The notes beneath the pieces are model-generated. The model worked only from the letters and a program-made list of their open reading frames with translations. It had not been told where the DNA came from and did not search any database. The position numbers and the translations under genes were made by a program. A DNA stretch of 64,000 bases. Origin: Gerris lacustris. Its lineage: Eukaryota; Arthropoda; Insecta; Hemiptera; Gerridae. This document shows positions 53,801 through 63,137 of this stretch, piece after piece; within the stretch, counting starts at the first letter, position 1; each line of letters starts with the position of its first letter. Location: NCBI GenBank assembly GCA_951217055.1, contig OX578280.1, positions 42,535,882 through 42,599,881 of the forward strand, given 5' to 3'.

Positions 53801-55259
53801 CACAACTGTAGGGCTTTCCCAGTAGGATATACCCTTTCTCTGGTTTTATTTGTTGCTAAGAAATTAACCTTTGAAGAGTATAACTTAAAATTTACTAACC
53901 CTCAGTACATATATTTTAATTTTAAAAAATGGTATAAGCTTATCATATTGTATGTGTAAAGCCTCTATTATTAACATACAGTAGACCCCCAGAAATACTG
54001 TATTGCTCCGAATATAAGATGCACATTTTTCCCTGTTTTTCATGGTGAAAATCGGGACGTGTCTTCTATTTGAGGTGTGTATTTTATAATCGATGAATTC
54101 AAATGTAACAGATCAAAATAGCTTTTCTTTCTGTAAGTGGAGTTACGTCAGCTAACAACCTGTTTTCTTAGACCCAAATGTAGACTGCCTACATTTGATG
54201 TGTAAACAAATTGATAAAAAAAAGAATGTAAGATTTTTTTCTTTGAAACAGCATGTCATATTCGATGCATTAATATTTTCCCCAGATTTTTGTTAGAAAA
54301 TCTGGATGTGTCTTATATTTGGGGGAGTCTTATATTCGATGCAACAAGGTAGAACTTTTATGTAATATGTCCATGAACAATTATTCACTCATATGCATTA
54401 ATATGTCACAAAAATAAACCTCGTTTTAATATTACTACTGATATTATTTAGTCACCCATACATTCTTTCATCGTCTTATCTTTTATTTTATTTTTGAGAA
54501 CCAGCGTCTGCTTGGCCATCACTGAATCAAGGGCGGTACGAGGTCGTGGGTTCGATCCCTCGTCATGATGCTCTGATTTATATATGACTTAATGATCATA
54601 TCATACTCACTTCGGCGGTACAATGTACAGAGGTATGATGTGTGAAGTGCCTGGAACCCTCTACCATAGAGGGGATAATGAAATGGGCCTAAAAGATGGT
54701 CTACTTGCTAGGTTCGAACAAGTGGTTTGTCCTACTCGTCTAGTACAAGGTCCTTACTACTAGTGTTGGGACATCAATGTCGATGTATCGAAAATATTGA
54801 TGTTTTCCTGGAACATCGAAAAGATCAATGTTATCGCTTGATGAACCCCATAAAACGTCGATAACGAATATCGGGAACAAGGGTTTTTTAAAACCAGCGA
54901 CCTTTTTTTGCTCATTGGGTTGGAAGACCGATGTCAATGTTTGTTCTTACTATGTTGATGTATCGAAAACATTGATATCTCAACCCTACTTTTACTACTA
55001 CCTTTTATTTTTGCCCCCAAAGTTGTTTGGATTTTCAAGGTTCTTCTTTCTGCTGTATCTCCTAATAACAATTGATTAAAAGCATTAAGACAGCACCTTG
55101 TTAATTTCATAAATTTGTTCGCTGTTAATATAAGTGAATTGATTGGTCTGTTTTGTTTCAGTTTATCGGTCGCAGCAGACAATGCTTAGAATTAACGACA
55201 TATCTGTTGTGGGGAAAGTGAATGAGTACCCTGATGTGCAGCAGTACAATCGAATATAA
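50673..55259 (+). CDS. mRpL21: Mitochondrial large-subunit ribosomal protein L21 (bL21m), 4 coding exons
   Basis: Component of the mitochondrial 39S ribosomal subunit, bacterial bL21 family. Coding exons 50673-50898, 52121-52284, 53308-53464 and 55162-55259 join in phase to 214 residues; animal homologues are near 205-215. Residues 1-35 are basic, Ser-rich and acid-poor (MFRKILGSPLCSRIPRALS), fitting a mitochondrial presequence. The bL21 core runs from about 95: EGRLFAVVHICGKQFKVTAE, DQILLEKVLLVGGIDFTLVG, then KRRRKQYVRLN and a short tail ending YNRI-stop. The start at 50673 is preferred over an in-frame Met at 50607 because that Met lies inside the inferred 5' UTR intron. Introns 1-3 hold mobile-element remnants. 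AATATAAA near 55307 could be a weak polyadenylation signal. Confidence 0.93.
51219..51446. mobile_element. TIR element with a GC-rich hairpin core
   Basis: Ends AGGGCTAATTCGGATTGTAC and GTACAATCCGAATTTACCCT. Inside, GCACCGCGAAGCGGTGC forms a GC-rich hairpin, unusual in this AT-rich window. Confidence 0.75.
51487..51984 (+). mobile_element. mariner-type transposon remnant
   Basis: TIRs GAGGGACGTCCAGAAAGTAA and TTACTTTCTGGATGTCCCTT, with TA-like flanks. Internal frames read WFSTDNKVQ and QEGINRR...YKRLEK-stop-GYYIVK, resembling a decayed mariner transposase C-terminus. Most of the ORF is deleted. Confidence 0.65.
52121..52284 (+). CDS. mRpL21: mRpL21 exon 2
   Basis: bL21 core start with AVVHICGKQFKVTAEDIIII. 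Acceptor TTTTTGCAG, donor AAG|GTATGA, phase 0 at the end. Confidence 0.95.
52285..53307 (+). other. mRpL21 intron 2
   Basis: About 70% is the MITE 52475-53173. Confidence 0.85.
52475..53173. mobile_element. MITE of the ATAAGACGCAC type, copy 1
   Basis: Left end TACCGTATTGCATCAAATGT then AAGACGCAC; right end GTCTTATATTCAATACAATA plus CAGTA. Subterminal GGGGTGCATCTTAAATTC is repeated inverted. No coding capacity. Confidence 0.7.
53308..53464 (+). CDS. mRpL21: mRpL21 exon 3
   Basis: bL21 core continuation with VLLVGGIDFTLVGRPILPQG and the basic KRRRKQYVR segment that contacts rRNA in the family. Donor AACT|GTAAGT, phase 1. Confidence 0.94.
53997..54351. mobile_element. MITE of the ATAAGACGCAC type, copy 2
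   Basis: Left TACTGTATTGCTCCGAATAT then AAGATGCAC; right TCTTATATTCGATGCAACAA. Same family as 52475-53173 but about half its length. Confidence 0.7.
54495..54740 (+). mobile_element. SINE family B, copy 2
   Basis: tRNA-like head GTCTGCTTGGCCATCACTGA with an exact box B GGTTCGATCCC at 54549-54559, then CTCACTTCGGCGGTACAATG and GGTTCGAACAAGTGG near the 3' end. Confidence 0.7.
54761..54988. mobile_element. hAT-like MITE, about 228 bp
   Basis: Ends TAGTGTTGGG and CTCAACCCTA, with subterminal ATCAATGT and GATGTATCGAAAA present at both ends. Target duplication unclear. Confidence 0.6.
55162..55259 (+). CDS. mRpL21: mRpL21 exon 4, terminal
   Basis: Last 32 codons with TMLRINDISVVGKV, matching the family's RIN motif, ending in TAA. 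Acceptor TTTCAG. Confidence 0.92.
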
Positions 55260-57499
55260 TTATTATTATTAAGTGTGTTACATTGTTCTATAGTTCTTTT
55301 TACCTGTAAATATAAAAACTGTAATTAATATTACTCTGGTTTAAGTGTGGTTTATTCATTCCTCCTTTTATCACATCAAAATCGTGTTATTGATCAAAAT
55401 TTGGTTGAAAATTAATGGATCTTTGGCTTAGCCATTCTGCCCACTGAAGAACTGTTATTTCCCTAAGGGGAAGTAACAGTTGATATCATGCTAAGGCATG
55501 ATACTCAGTTTCTGTGGGTGTCAGCCTACTTAGTGGATAGAGTACTATAAAAAGGTTTACTAAACCAAGTTTGTACCTTGGTGCATGTGAGATCTTACTA
55601 CTTCGAACAGATAAGTAGATGGTGTAAAAGCATATTCAAGCAGAACACTTTACCCCATGTAAGAATCCCAAAAATACTGGTTCATACTTTGTAGGTTTTC
55701 TTTTTATTGCAACTAATTGGTAATTAATTGGTACTAGTGGTAATTAAGTTATGACTAATTACTGTTTTGTCAAGTTTCAGCCTTCTAGGTTTCTTGACTA
55801 CCTAGGTAGGTAATATTTAAGTTACAAGATCAGCTCGATTAGATATTAGATAACAGGATGAGGGTCGGTTATTAGCCCTCCAAAGATTCTGATGATAGAT
55901 GGCACTGACACAAACAAACAAAAGTTAAGTAAAAAAAAGATTTAAAAAAGGGATAACCAATATTTCTTACTTATATTATTTGCAATAATTTATTTATAAA
56001 ATAGAACTTGAAACATTACAATATAAATAATACATTAATAAATAGTTAAATAATATATATATATTTTTAATTAAGAAACATTAATGCAACAAAAAGTTAA
56101 AAGAAGCCATGTTTAAAATTATATCTTTAAAAAAAATTGGTTAATAATAATTATTAAAGAACAAATGAAAACAATAATAAACTGATGGGGGGGGGGGGGA
56201 GAGTAACAAGTAATACAATTAAAATTGATATTTTAATGAACCGATTGATGAATATTAATTATTAAGTAAGAAACAACATTGAAAAAAAAAAAAAAAAAAT
56301 AATACATAAAATTAAAAGAAAATGTTGGTTATATGATCTATCTGACTTGACTTTATAGTACATTATTTAAATAAGCGCGAACAATAGAATTTGAATAATT
56401 ACAACTCTAGAGCTAATTACAAAAACTCTAGAGCAAAATTGTAGCATCTGTATTAAGTCTGTCAATTCCACACAATAAGGCAATGACCGTATCTGCTAAT
56501 AACAATCCTAAATGTGGTCCATAAATAATTAAAACTCTAGCTGGGCGAGGAAATAAGTTATAATAAGTACATTTCAATAATTCAAGATAAAATAGTTCAA
56601 AAAAGCAAATGCATACAGGATGTTAAAATACTTCACACAATCATCAGGTATAGCAGGTAGGTAGTTTCACTTTATTTCTCTAAGGTCATTATCTGAAAGG
56701 CTGTTATGGCACCATTAAGCACTGGGTCAGAAAAAACTCTTAATTGATTAGTGTGAGAAGGTGGTTCAAAAAGGATTTCACTTATCTTACGGTTTCCTTG
56801 TAACTCAACGAAGGTCTGCATTCAGTTGCCACCTTGGCTAACTGTTTTCAAAGTAAAAACAAGTTTTCTTTCCATCAATAAATGTTTTCTCGTGCATAAG
56901 GATATACTACTTTAGCCATTCCAAATTATCTCCTTATAAAAAAATATTGAATTGTGAACATCCTAACAATTTGAGTAGTAGAACTAAAGTTTTAATTATT
57001 TATATTTTATCATCTTATGGAGTTTTACATAAGGCATACTTAAACCACAAAATGTTTAAAACAAAGCTATATGAAGAAACACAATTGCACAAAAATAGTC
57101 TGCTTAAAACTTAATTAGCTTAAAAGGTGACTATTGATACATATTTCAGTGGTGGTGGGAATGCATTGAATAGTTCATTACATGGCAATAAAGATTTTCA
57201 TGATTATTGAAATAATTATACCATTAGGGTTTGCATTGCTGCCAAGAAGAATACCAAGAGGAGGAGGATATGAGAAGCCAATTTTTTGTTGTCATACCAG
57301 TTACAGAAATTAAAGTCTCATAACTATCTTTCAGAATATACTTCAGTTTATTTTGTTAAACACGGAAATGAGTTTATTCATTGATTATTAAAAAGTTAGA
57401 CCTGCTAAGCACATACAGAGCATTATTTAAAGCTAATTAAATTTTATATCAGACACCTTTCAAATCAAAACATCGATAACATTAGAAGATGAAGGATGA
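55260..57499. other. Intergenic region between mRpL21 and dynactin 3' ends
   Basis: The two genes converge here. It holds 3' UTRs, a tRNA-like SINE trace (about 55515-55600, box A-like TACTTAGTGGATAGAGTAC), homopolymer runs (11 G near 56188, A-run near 56283) and the dynactin fragment at 56431-56518. Confidence 0.75.
56431..56518 (-). pseudogene. Duplicated 88-bp fragment of dynactin coding sequence
   Basis: Direct-orientation copy of dynactin positions 58958-59045, with 6 differences in 88 bases and no gaps. Read on the minus strand it would encode HLGLLLADTVIALLCGID and a few more residues; four of the six changes alter the amino acid (A to V, S to R, S to N, A to T). The fragment sits between copies of the motif AACTCTAG (56403, 56425 and about 56536), suggesting insertion as filler or capture within a small repeat. 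It has no start, stop or splice sites of its own. Confidence 0.85.
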
Positions 57500-60400
57500 T
57501 TAAACTCCGAGAGCAAACAGTGTCTTCTTAAGGTGGTTGAGTTCCCCCAGGGTGAGATTGATGGCTATATTGGTGTTGTTGAGTTGAGGATCCTTGGTAG
57601 GTAGCGAGATTTCGCATACTTTCACCGGTTGCTGTTCCTTCATCGCTTTGGTCATTTCAGGAGTGGGGAAAGTGGTGAGGTCCGTTCTGATAAAGCCTCC
57701 CTCCTTGCGCCTGATGACTTCGTCCTGTATCTTGTCCTCTAGTCTGTACATTTTGTTAGTAAGCTCTCGTTGTTTCAATTCGTTATTAATCAATGTTTGT
57801 CTGATTCTATCTAAATTAATCGGTTCATTTTCTTTGAGTGAGCTCAGATCTATAATTTGCGGTAGAGAGTCCAGCATCTCTTCTTCTAATGATCTGACTT
57901 CTTTGACCAACTCGTCGACTCGTTTCGAATCCTGTTGGTTAGCATTTTTCGGGATTACAAGGGGTTTTAGACGGTTAAATTTGTCAATAAGCTGCCTGTT
58001 TTCTAGAGAGATTCTCTTAGCTCTCTCTTGTTTAAGTTCGGATTTCAAATGTCTAATTTGGCTGACCAATATGGGGTTCTCAACTACTTTGACGTTAGTT
58101 CCCAGTTCGATTCCGACCAGGCTCGAAGGACTGGATCTGACGGAATCGTAAGGTTTCTTAGGATGAGTTTTAAGTTTGTCTTTGAGTTCGCCCTTTTCTA
58201 GTTCTAATGTATCAATATCTTTCTGCAAGTGATCCATGGTCTCTTCAAATTCCTGCTCTTTCTTCTTGAATCGGTTTTCCATATCTTGTATCTTTTTCTG
58301 AAGGGTTTGTTCTACCGTCTCTTTTTCTTTGGTCAACGATGCTAATTTGATTTCGAATCTCTCTTTCCTTATATTCATTTCACTCAACTCTTCCTGTTTG
58401 CCTCGAAGAGCCAGTTTAAGTTCTCTGATCTTTTCGTTCTTCTGTTCCAACTCCAAGCCTTTGGTCGAACTGGCATTCAACTCTTTCTTTACTGCCTCCG
58501 CTCTCAAAAACACAGCGGGTTTAGGATCAGGTTTGTTATCTGTAAGAGGTGAATATTTCTCCTCATATTCCTGCAGGGTAAGGGCAGTGTTAGCTACGTG
58601 AGCCAATAGAGAATCTACAGAATGCTTCATGTACTCCACAACACTCCTCTCCTTATCACGGTCGATCAGTTTCTCATAAACCTTTATCATAGAATCGACG
58701 ATTCCGTTACTATCTATAGGAGCATCAGTATCTTGAAGGAAAGCCGGTAAGGACTCTCTGGCCGCATGAGCCAAGATTCTAGCCATTTTAGCGACAGTCG
58801 AACAAGCTAAAGTCAGATCACATGATGTTGTGGTGACTTTAGGTAAACCGTCCAACCTGCGCCTTATGCTACGTAAATGCTGTCTCATAGCATCACTCCA
58901 TGCACGAATAGTACTGCACAAAGAACCAACAGGATCCTGCTCATTCCCAATAATCAAGAGCAAAATTGCAGCGTCTGTACTAAGGCTGTCAATTCCACAC
59001 AATAAAGCAATGGCCGTATCTGCTAATAACAATCCTAAATGTGGTTCAGTGTCACCAAGCAGCGAACTCTGGATTGCAGTGAAAAAATTAACAGCTCGTT
59101 CTAAACTCTCAGTATTGACATTTTCGTCCAACTGATCCCTTTTTAGAAGGTCAATGTAACTGTCAAGAACCTTTTCTTGTTGTGCCAGATCAGGGTAGGA
59201 TTTCCCTGTCTTGAGCAGAGCTTCTGGGGTACAAGAATTGCAGGCATGAACAAACTGATGAAGAACAGTCTGCAACTGGTGAAGGTGTAGAGTGAATCGA
59301 CACCTGGCTGCATACTGATGCACAGAGTGATTCAGAGTGGCCTTATCAATACTGTCTACTGGAGGAAACTTATCTCTCAGCTGATTGATTAGAATCTGCG
59401 CCTTAGTTAACAGACGAGGCATCAGTAGTACAACCATAACTGCTTCTCCATCTCCTCTCTCTCCAAAAGAGTCCGGCATAAATGCCAATAAGTATCTGAC
59501 ATGCTGTTGGGCTTGCTGCACTTCCATGTGCCTCAATTCTAGATCAATAGCACGAGCATGAGCTTTTGTTTCAGCAAACATTTTCTTGAAATCCATGAAC
59601 TCCGGAGGCAGACCGGTAGAGGAAGGTAATGAAGGAGTCTTGGAACTAGATTCTAACCTATGCCTGAGGTCCATGTTCTCTTCTTGGATCCTGTGAACTA
59701 AATCTCTGAATTTAGCTATGGTCAATTCTCTATCGGCTAAATTTTCTAGAACTTGGTCTGTTTTTCTCTGAGCCTCCCAGACAAGTAGATTCTTGGAATC
59801 AAGTTCTTGCCTGAAGTCCTGCTCCTGCTGCTGGAAGCCTTCTTGCAGCTGTTCATTGATGTCGTGCAATTCTTCCAAATCTGCTACAGCCTCTTCTAGT
59901 TCCTTTACTTTATCCTCAAGAGTAAGTTTCTGCTGACCGAGTGTTTCGACCATCTCTTCGGCTCCTAAAGATGCATCAACTTGGCTGTGTAAATCGCCGA
60001 TTTGTTCTTCCATCTCTTCTACCTTAGCTTTCAGTTTATCACTTATCTTCACAACTTGATCCATGTCTGATTTCTTTTCTTCGTATTCCTTCTCCAGTTT
60101 CTGTTTCTCATGTTTCTCTTGAGCATACACGTCTCTTAGTTTAACCAGAGTTTCTTTTAATCTTTCGTTCTGAGTTTCGAGCTGTTTTATTTTCAGTGTA
60201 ATGACCTGGGGATCGTCGTTGACCTCGACACCTTCTAATTTTTCTGTTCTTTCTACTTTCATCACTTCTAACTGCATTTCCAACTCTGTTATCTTTTCGC
60301 TAGCTTGTTCGAGTTCCCTCTGGAGGGATTCAGCTTTCTCTTCAGCCATCTCCTTATCCAGAGTGGCCATTTCCAAAGTATCAGCTAAATCTGCCAGATC

Positions 60401-61210
60401 TTCTTTGGCTTCCAGAGCTTCTTCTTTTTCTTTTTTCAGCCTTTCAATTTCCTTCTTTAAATTTGCCTGAGCGTCCATGATTTTGGTTTTAAATTCAGCA
60501 GATTGGTCCAATTGCAGTCTGATCTGCTCCAGCTCATGAACCTTGTCTTTATAACGGATTCTAAGAGTATCTAACTTTTCACTCATATCTTTAATTTTAT
60601 CTTTTAGATCTTCCAATTCCTTGTTGTGCTGGCTCTGTGCGTGGGCTTGAGCGGCTTTCTGAGGGCCGGTAAGATGAGGTGTAGACATTGCCTGGTTATT
60701 CTGTGGAGGCGTCACAACAACTTCGCCCGGTGTAAATTGTGGATTCAAAGTTTCAACGAATTCCGTCTCCACAAAAGAAGCCCGTTTGATATTAGGTGTA
60801 GATCTAGTGAGCTCCTCTCGGCTTTTCGATTTCTTAGCACGAGAAGATGCAGGTAAGCGAGATATAGAAGATATACGAGTAGCCGAGGGTATGCTAGACA
60901 CAGGTGTGGAGACAGGAGTTCCATCGTCGGAACTTGCGACAGATGTCACAGAACTACTAAGGTCGATTCTACTTCCGCTGTCGGTTATCATACATAGCTG
61001 ACTCTGCCTAACAAATATCCCGTGGCCTTCTTTACAGTGGAAGTACTGTTTACCTTGGACAGTTCCGTTGTTCTTGCCCTTGGGTTCGTCCAGTACGACT
61101 CCGATCCACTTGCCGGAGGCGAACATGGTAGTGCCGACGTAGGCCACCGAGCCTTGCACGCCCTTACCCGCCACCTCCACCCTCTGTCCGACCTGTAGCG
61201 ACAAAGCCAT
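57500..61210 (-). CDS. DCTN1: Dynactin subunit 1 (p150, Glued homologue), single uninterrupted exon
   Basis: Large shoulder/arm subunit of dynactin, which links cytoplasmic dynein to microtubules and cargo. 1236 residues, close to the 1260-1280 of fly and vertebrate proteins. Approximate layout: CAP-Gly domain 8-72 with GKNNG at 45-49 (usually GKNDG or a variant); Ser/Thr-rich basic linker 75-190; coiled coil 1 at 195-540; globular intercoil domain 545-900 (FAETKAHARAIDLELRHMEV); coiled coil 2 at 915-1065; C-terminal region to 1236. The start ATG sits in a good context (GCCATGG) and directly precedes the CAP-Gly domain. Minus-strand AATAAA motifs lie about 120-150 bases past the stop (near 57373 and 57348). 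The complete absence of introns contrasts with the 22-exon neighbour; intron loss or a retrocopy are both possible. I see no poly(A) relic after the stop. The frame is intact, so it is probably functional. Confidence 0.95.
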   Translation of the reverse strand: MALSLQVGQRVEVAGKGVQGSVAYVGTTMFASGKWIGVVLDEPKGKNNGTVQGKQYFHCKEGHGIFVRQSQLCMITDSGSRIDLSSSVTSVASSDDGTPVSTPVSSIPSATRISSISRLPASSRAKKSKSREELTRSTPNIKRASFVETEFVETLNPQFTPGEVVVTPPQNNQAMSTPHLTGPQKAAQAHAQSQHNKELEDLKDKIKDMSEKLDTLRIRYKDKVHELEQIRLQLDQSAEFKTKIMDAQANLKKEIERLKKEKEEALEAKEDLADLADTLEMATLDKEMAEEKAESLQRELEQASEKITELEMQLEVMKVERTEKLEGVEVNDDPQVITLKIKQLETQNERLKETLVKLRDVYAQEKHEKQKLEKEYEEKKSDMDQVVKISDKLKAKVEEMEEQIGDLHSQVDASLGAEEMVETLGQQKLTLEDKVKELEEAVADLEELHDINEQLQEGFQQQEQDFRQELDSKNLLVWEAQRKTDQVLENLADRELTIAKFRDLVHRIQEENMDLRHRLESSSKTPSLPSSTGLPPEFMDFKKMFAETKAHARAIDLELRHMEVQQAQQHVRYLLAFMPDSFGERGDGEAVMVVLLMPRLLTKAQILINQLRDKFPPVDSIDKATLNHSVHQYAARCRFTLHLHQLQTVLHQFVHACNSCTPEALLKTGKSYPDLAQQEKVLDSYIDLLKRDQLDENVNTESLERAVNFFTAIQSSLLGDTEPHLGLLLADTAIALLCGIDSLSTDAAILLLIIGNEQDPVGSLCSTIRAWSDAMRQHLRSIRRRLDGLPKVTTTSCDLTLACSTVAKMARILAHAARESLPAFLQDTDAPIDSNGIVDSMIKVYEKLIDRDKERSVVEYMKHSVDSLLAHVANTALTLQEYEEKYSPLTDNKPDPKPAVFLRAEAVKKELNASSTKGLELEQKNEKIRELKLALRGKQEELSEMNIRKERFEIKLASLTKEKETVEQTLQKKIQDMENRFKKKEQEFEETMDHLQKDIDTLELEKGELKDKLKTHPKKPYDSVRSSPSSLVGIELGTNVKVVENPILVSQIRHLKSELKQERAKRISLENRQLIDKFNRLKPLVIPKNANQQDSKRVDELVKEVRSLEEEMLDSLPQIIDLSSLKENEPINLDRIRQTLINNELKQRELTNKMYRLEDKIQDEVIRRKEGGFIRTDLTTFPTPEMTKAMKEQQPVKVCEISLPTKDPQLNNTNIAINLTLGELNHLKKTLFALGV

Positions 61211-61990
61211 GGCGATAACCGATCTTCAACCGTGCACAGGTTAGATCTTAGTCACCACTGCTTTCCAACTGAATCCATATTATTCTTAATTCCGATAATT
61301 CAGATTAAGTAAATAACGACAACATCGGATTGCTTTATTTTTACACCGAGGTAGACTCAGTAAAAAATCGTTTTAAGTCAACAGTTTAACTCGAAATTGA
61401 TTAACATCGATCACAGATAGGTACACTTTAAAACCCAATTTAAAAAAAGGACAAATAAATTTTAAATAACAAAACCACTAAATATAAAACACATTAGACT
61501 AGATAAATAATAAATCACAGATTCTTGCACAACTCAGAAAAACTACAAGGGAAAATCTTACAAAACAGAGCAGTTGGTAAGGTGCACTGTGGAAATAAAC
61601 CCAGGTTCATCACCAAATACTTCACTCTCTCTTTTTACATCATGTGCTGGTTTAGTCTGTCGAACCACTTTTATAATCTTGTATAAATCTAATATATAAT
61701 TTAATATTCTCTTAATGAAAAATACTTGCTTTCATGCTTTAACTAAATCAAGAAATTAAATAAATAGAATAAGACTTCACTAAATGTCTTTTTATACACA
61801 ACAGAGACTTCCAATTCAAGGACTTATTGAGGTAATGTATAAATGAAGCAAGAGAACCATCTAATTTCTAGTGATAAAGCTAAAACAGGATGGGAAGGAT
61901 TATGATCTCATAGTACATGTTATAAATATTACCCTAATATGAAACGAGGTCGTTTTAACTCTCTAATACTATTTCCCAACTCTTTAAGTA

Positions 61991-62131
61991 TTTTGACAGC
62001 TCAGGAAAATCGAGGGAGAGCCAATAAAAGCTCGAGATTTTGACAGCTGACCTTCTAAACTTTAAACACTTGAGCTCTCATTGGCTTCCTATTCCCACCC
62101 TATTCATTTTGATTTTCCCGAGCTGTCAAAA
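61991..62131. mobile_element. Small fold-back element, 141 bp
   Basis: Ends TTTTGACAGCTCAGGAAAAT and ATTTTCCCGAGCTGTCAAAA (20 of 21 positions match with one more base inward). A second nested arm pair, GCCAATAAAAGCTC and GAGCTCTCATTGGC, lies inside. Related to 7025-7074. Confidence 0.75.
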
Positions 62132-62364
62132 CTTAAAAGTCATTAAGTACAGACTGTACCTCATTATCACTAATTCGGTGGTATTAATTCTCTTATGGTA
62201 GGCCATAAATTTCAAATTTGGTTATTTAAAGACACTTTAACACATAATATATGTTCTATTCTAGTAAGATTTTTTTTTTTTGGTTAGTTACCTATTGAGT
62301 TTTCCGTGCTCATTATCTTTTTTATTAGAAGGTGTTTATAAATTTTAGCAGATGAAAAAAATCA

Positions 62365-62460
62365 TGGCCCTGTCCCAGCTCAATTAGTTACAGCGCAATT
62401 AGTTATCAGGACAATTAGTTACAGGAATATCAGGAGTCCTCAGTTCGATTCTTGGTGGTA
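62365..62460 (+). mobile_element. tRNA-like trace
   Basis: CAGCTCAATTAGTTACAGCG is repeated as CAATTAGTTAtcagg and ACAATTAGTTACAGG, followed by a box B-like AGTTCGATTCTTGG. A degenerate SINE head with a small internal repeat. Confidence 0.4.
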
Positions 62461-62544
62461 GATCACTATTTAATTTGATGGTCTCTCTTTTCTCTTTAAT
62501 ACTAATTTATTGACAACAAACTATCTACCAAACTCCATGGTACA

Positions 62545-62900
62545 ACAGCCCTGGAGGGCCTAGGCCAGCCAAAGGGCTTATACTGCTCTATGATGCCTAT
62601 GACTCATGTGTATATAATGAATAATGAGGTTGACTCGGTGTTAGTGTATTCCATCAGCTGCATAAGCCTTACGCAATTGCCATACAAAACCAGTTTGTTA
62701 CCAATTCACATATTTAGCTACCCATATGCCAGTGCTATGTAGTCACCGAGCAGGGGGAGGGGCAGGGCCTAGTTCGGGCATTGAACCCAGATTTGTGGTT
62801 TCCCATCAAAGTTGTGGCCATGCCTGATGATGTTTAACTTCATTGATAGAAGAGCCAACTGCTCGAATGACCAACTGCCAATGAGCTACTACAGCCCCTA
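62545..62900 (-). mobile_element. SINE family C, copy with a single tail unit
   Basis: Minus strand: box A TAGCTCATTGGCA at 62888-62876 and box B GGTTCAATGCCC at 62787-62776 (wide spacing suggests an insertion). The body is homologous to 25168-25395. The tail AGGGCCTAGGCCAGCCAAAG at about 62558 is a single version of the 37-bp unit. Confidence 0.65.
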
Positions 62901-62923
62901 ACATATTCAAAGTCAACTATAGG

Positions 62924-63137
62924 CAGTGCTTGATTTCTAGAAATTGAGGTGCCGGAACTACAACCTACCCTCTCCCCCCCCCCCCCCCCCCCGGGAAAAA
63001 TTTGAAAAATAAACGTTCAAAAACAGCATTTTAAGCAGTTTTAGACATAAACCCACACTCTTAGTGCCGGTAATTTTTTTATTTATTTATCAGAGAGAGA
63101 GGTCCCGGAACGCTGTTCCGCCTCAAATCGAGCCCTG
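62924..63137. mobile_element. hAT-like MITE, 214 bp, with perfect 8-bp target duplication
   Basis: Starts CAGTGCTTGATTTC and ends CTCAAATCGAGCCCTG. ACTATAGG flanks it at 62916-62923 and 63138-63145. Holds a 19-C run at 62974-62992. The 8-bp duplication and CAG-start fit hAT. Confidence 0.85.

Larger units (their letters stand above)
53465..55161 (+). other. mRpL21 intron 3
   Basis: Holds MITE copy 2 (53997-54351), SINE B copy 2 (54495-54740) and a hAT-like MITE (54761-54988); nothing recognised in 53,500-53,990. Confidence 0.85.

Noticed and set aside
57594..58151. 185-residue open frame on the plus strand opposite dynactin, plus other antisense frames at 58329-59135 and 60201-61001
   Set aside because: They lie antisense to a clear coding sequence and are Ser/Leu-rich, as expected from the complement of Glu/Lys-rich coiled-coil codons.
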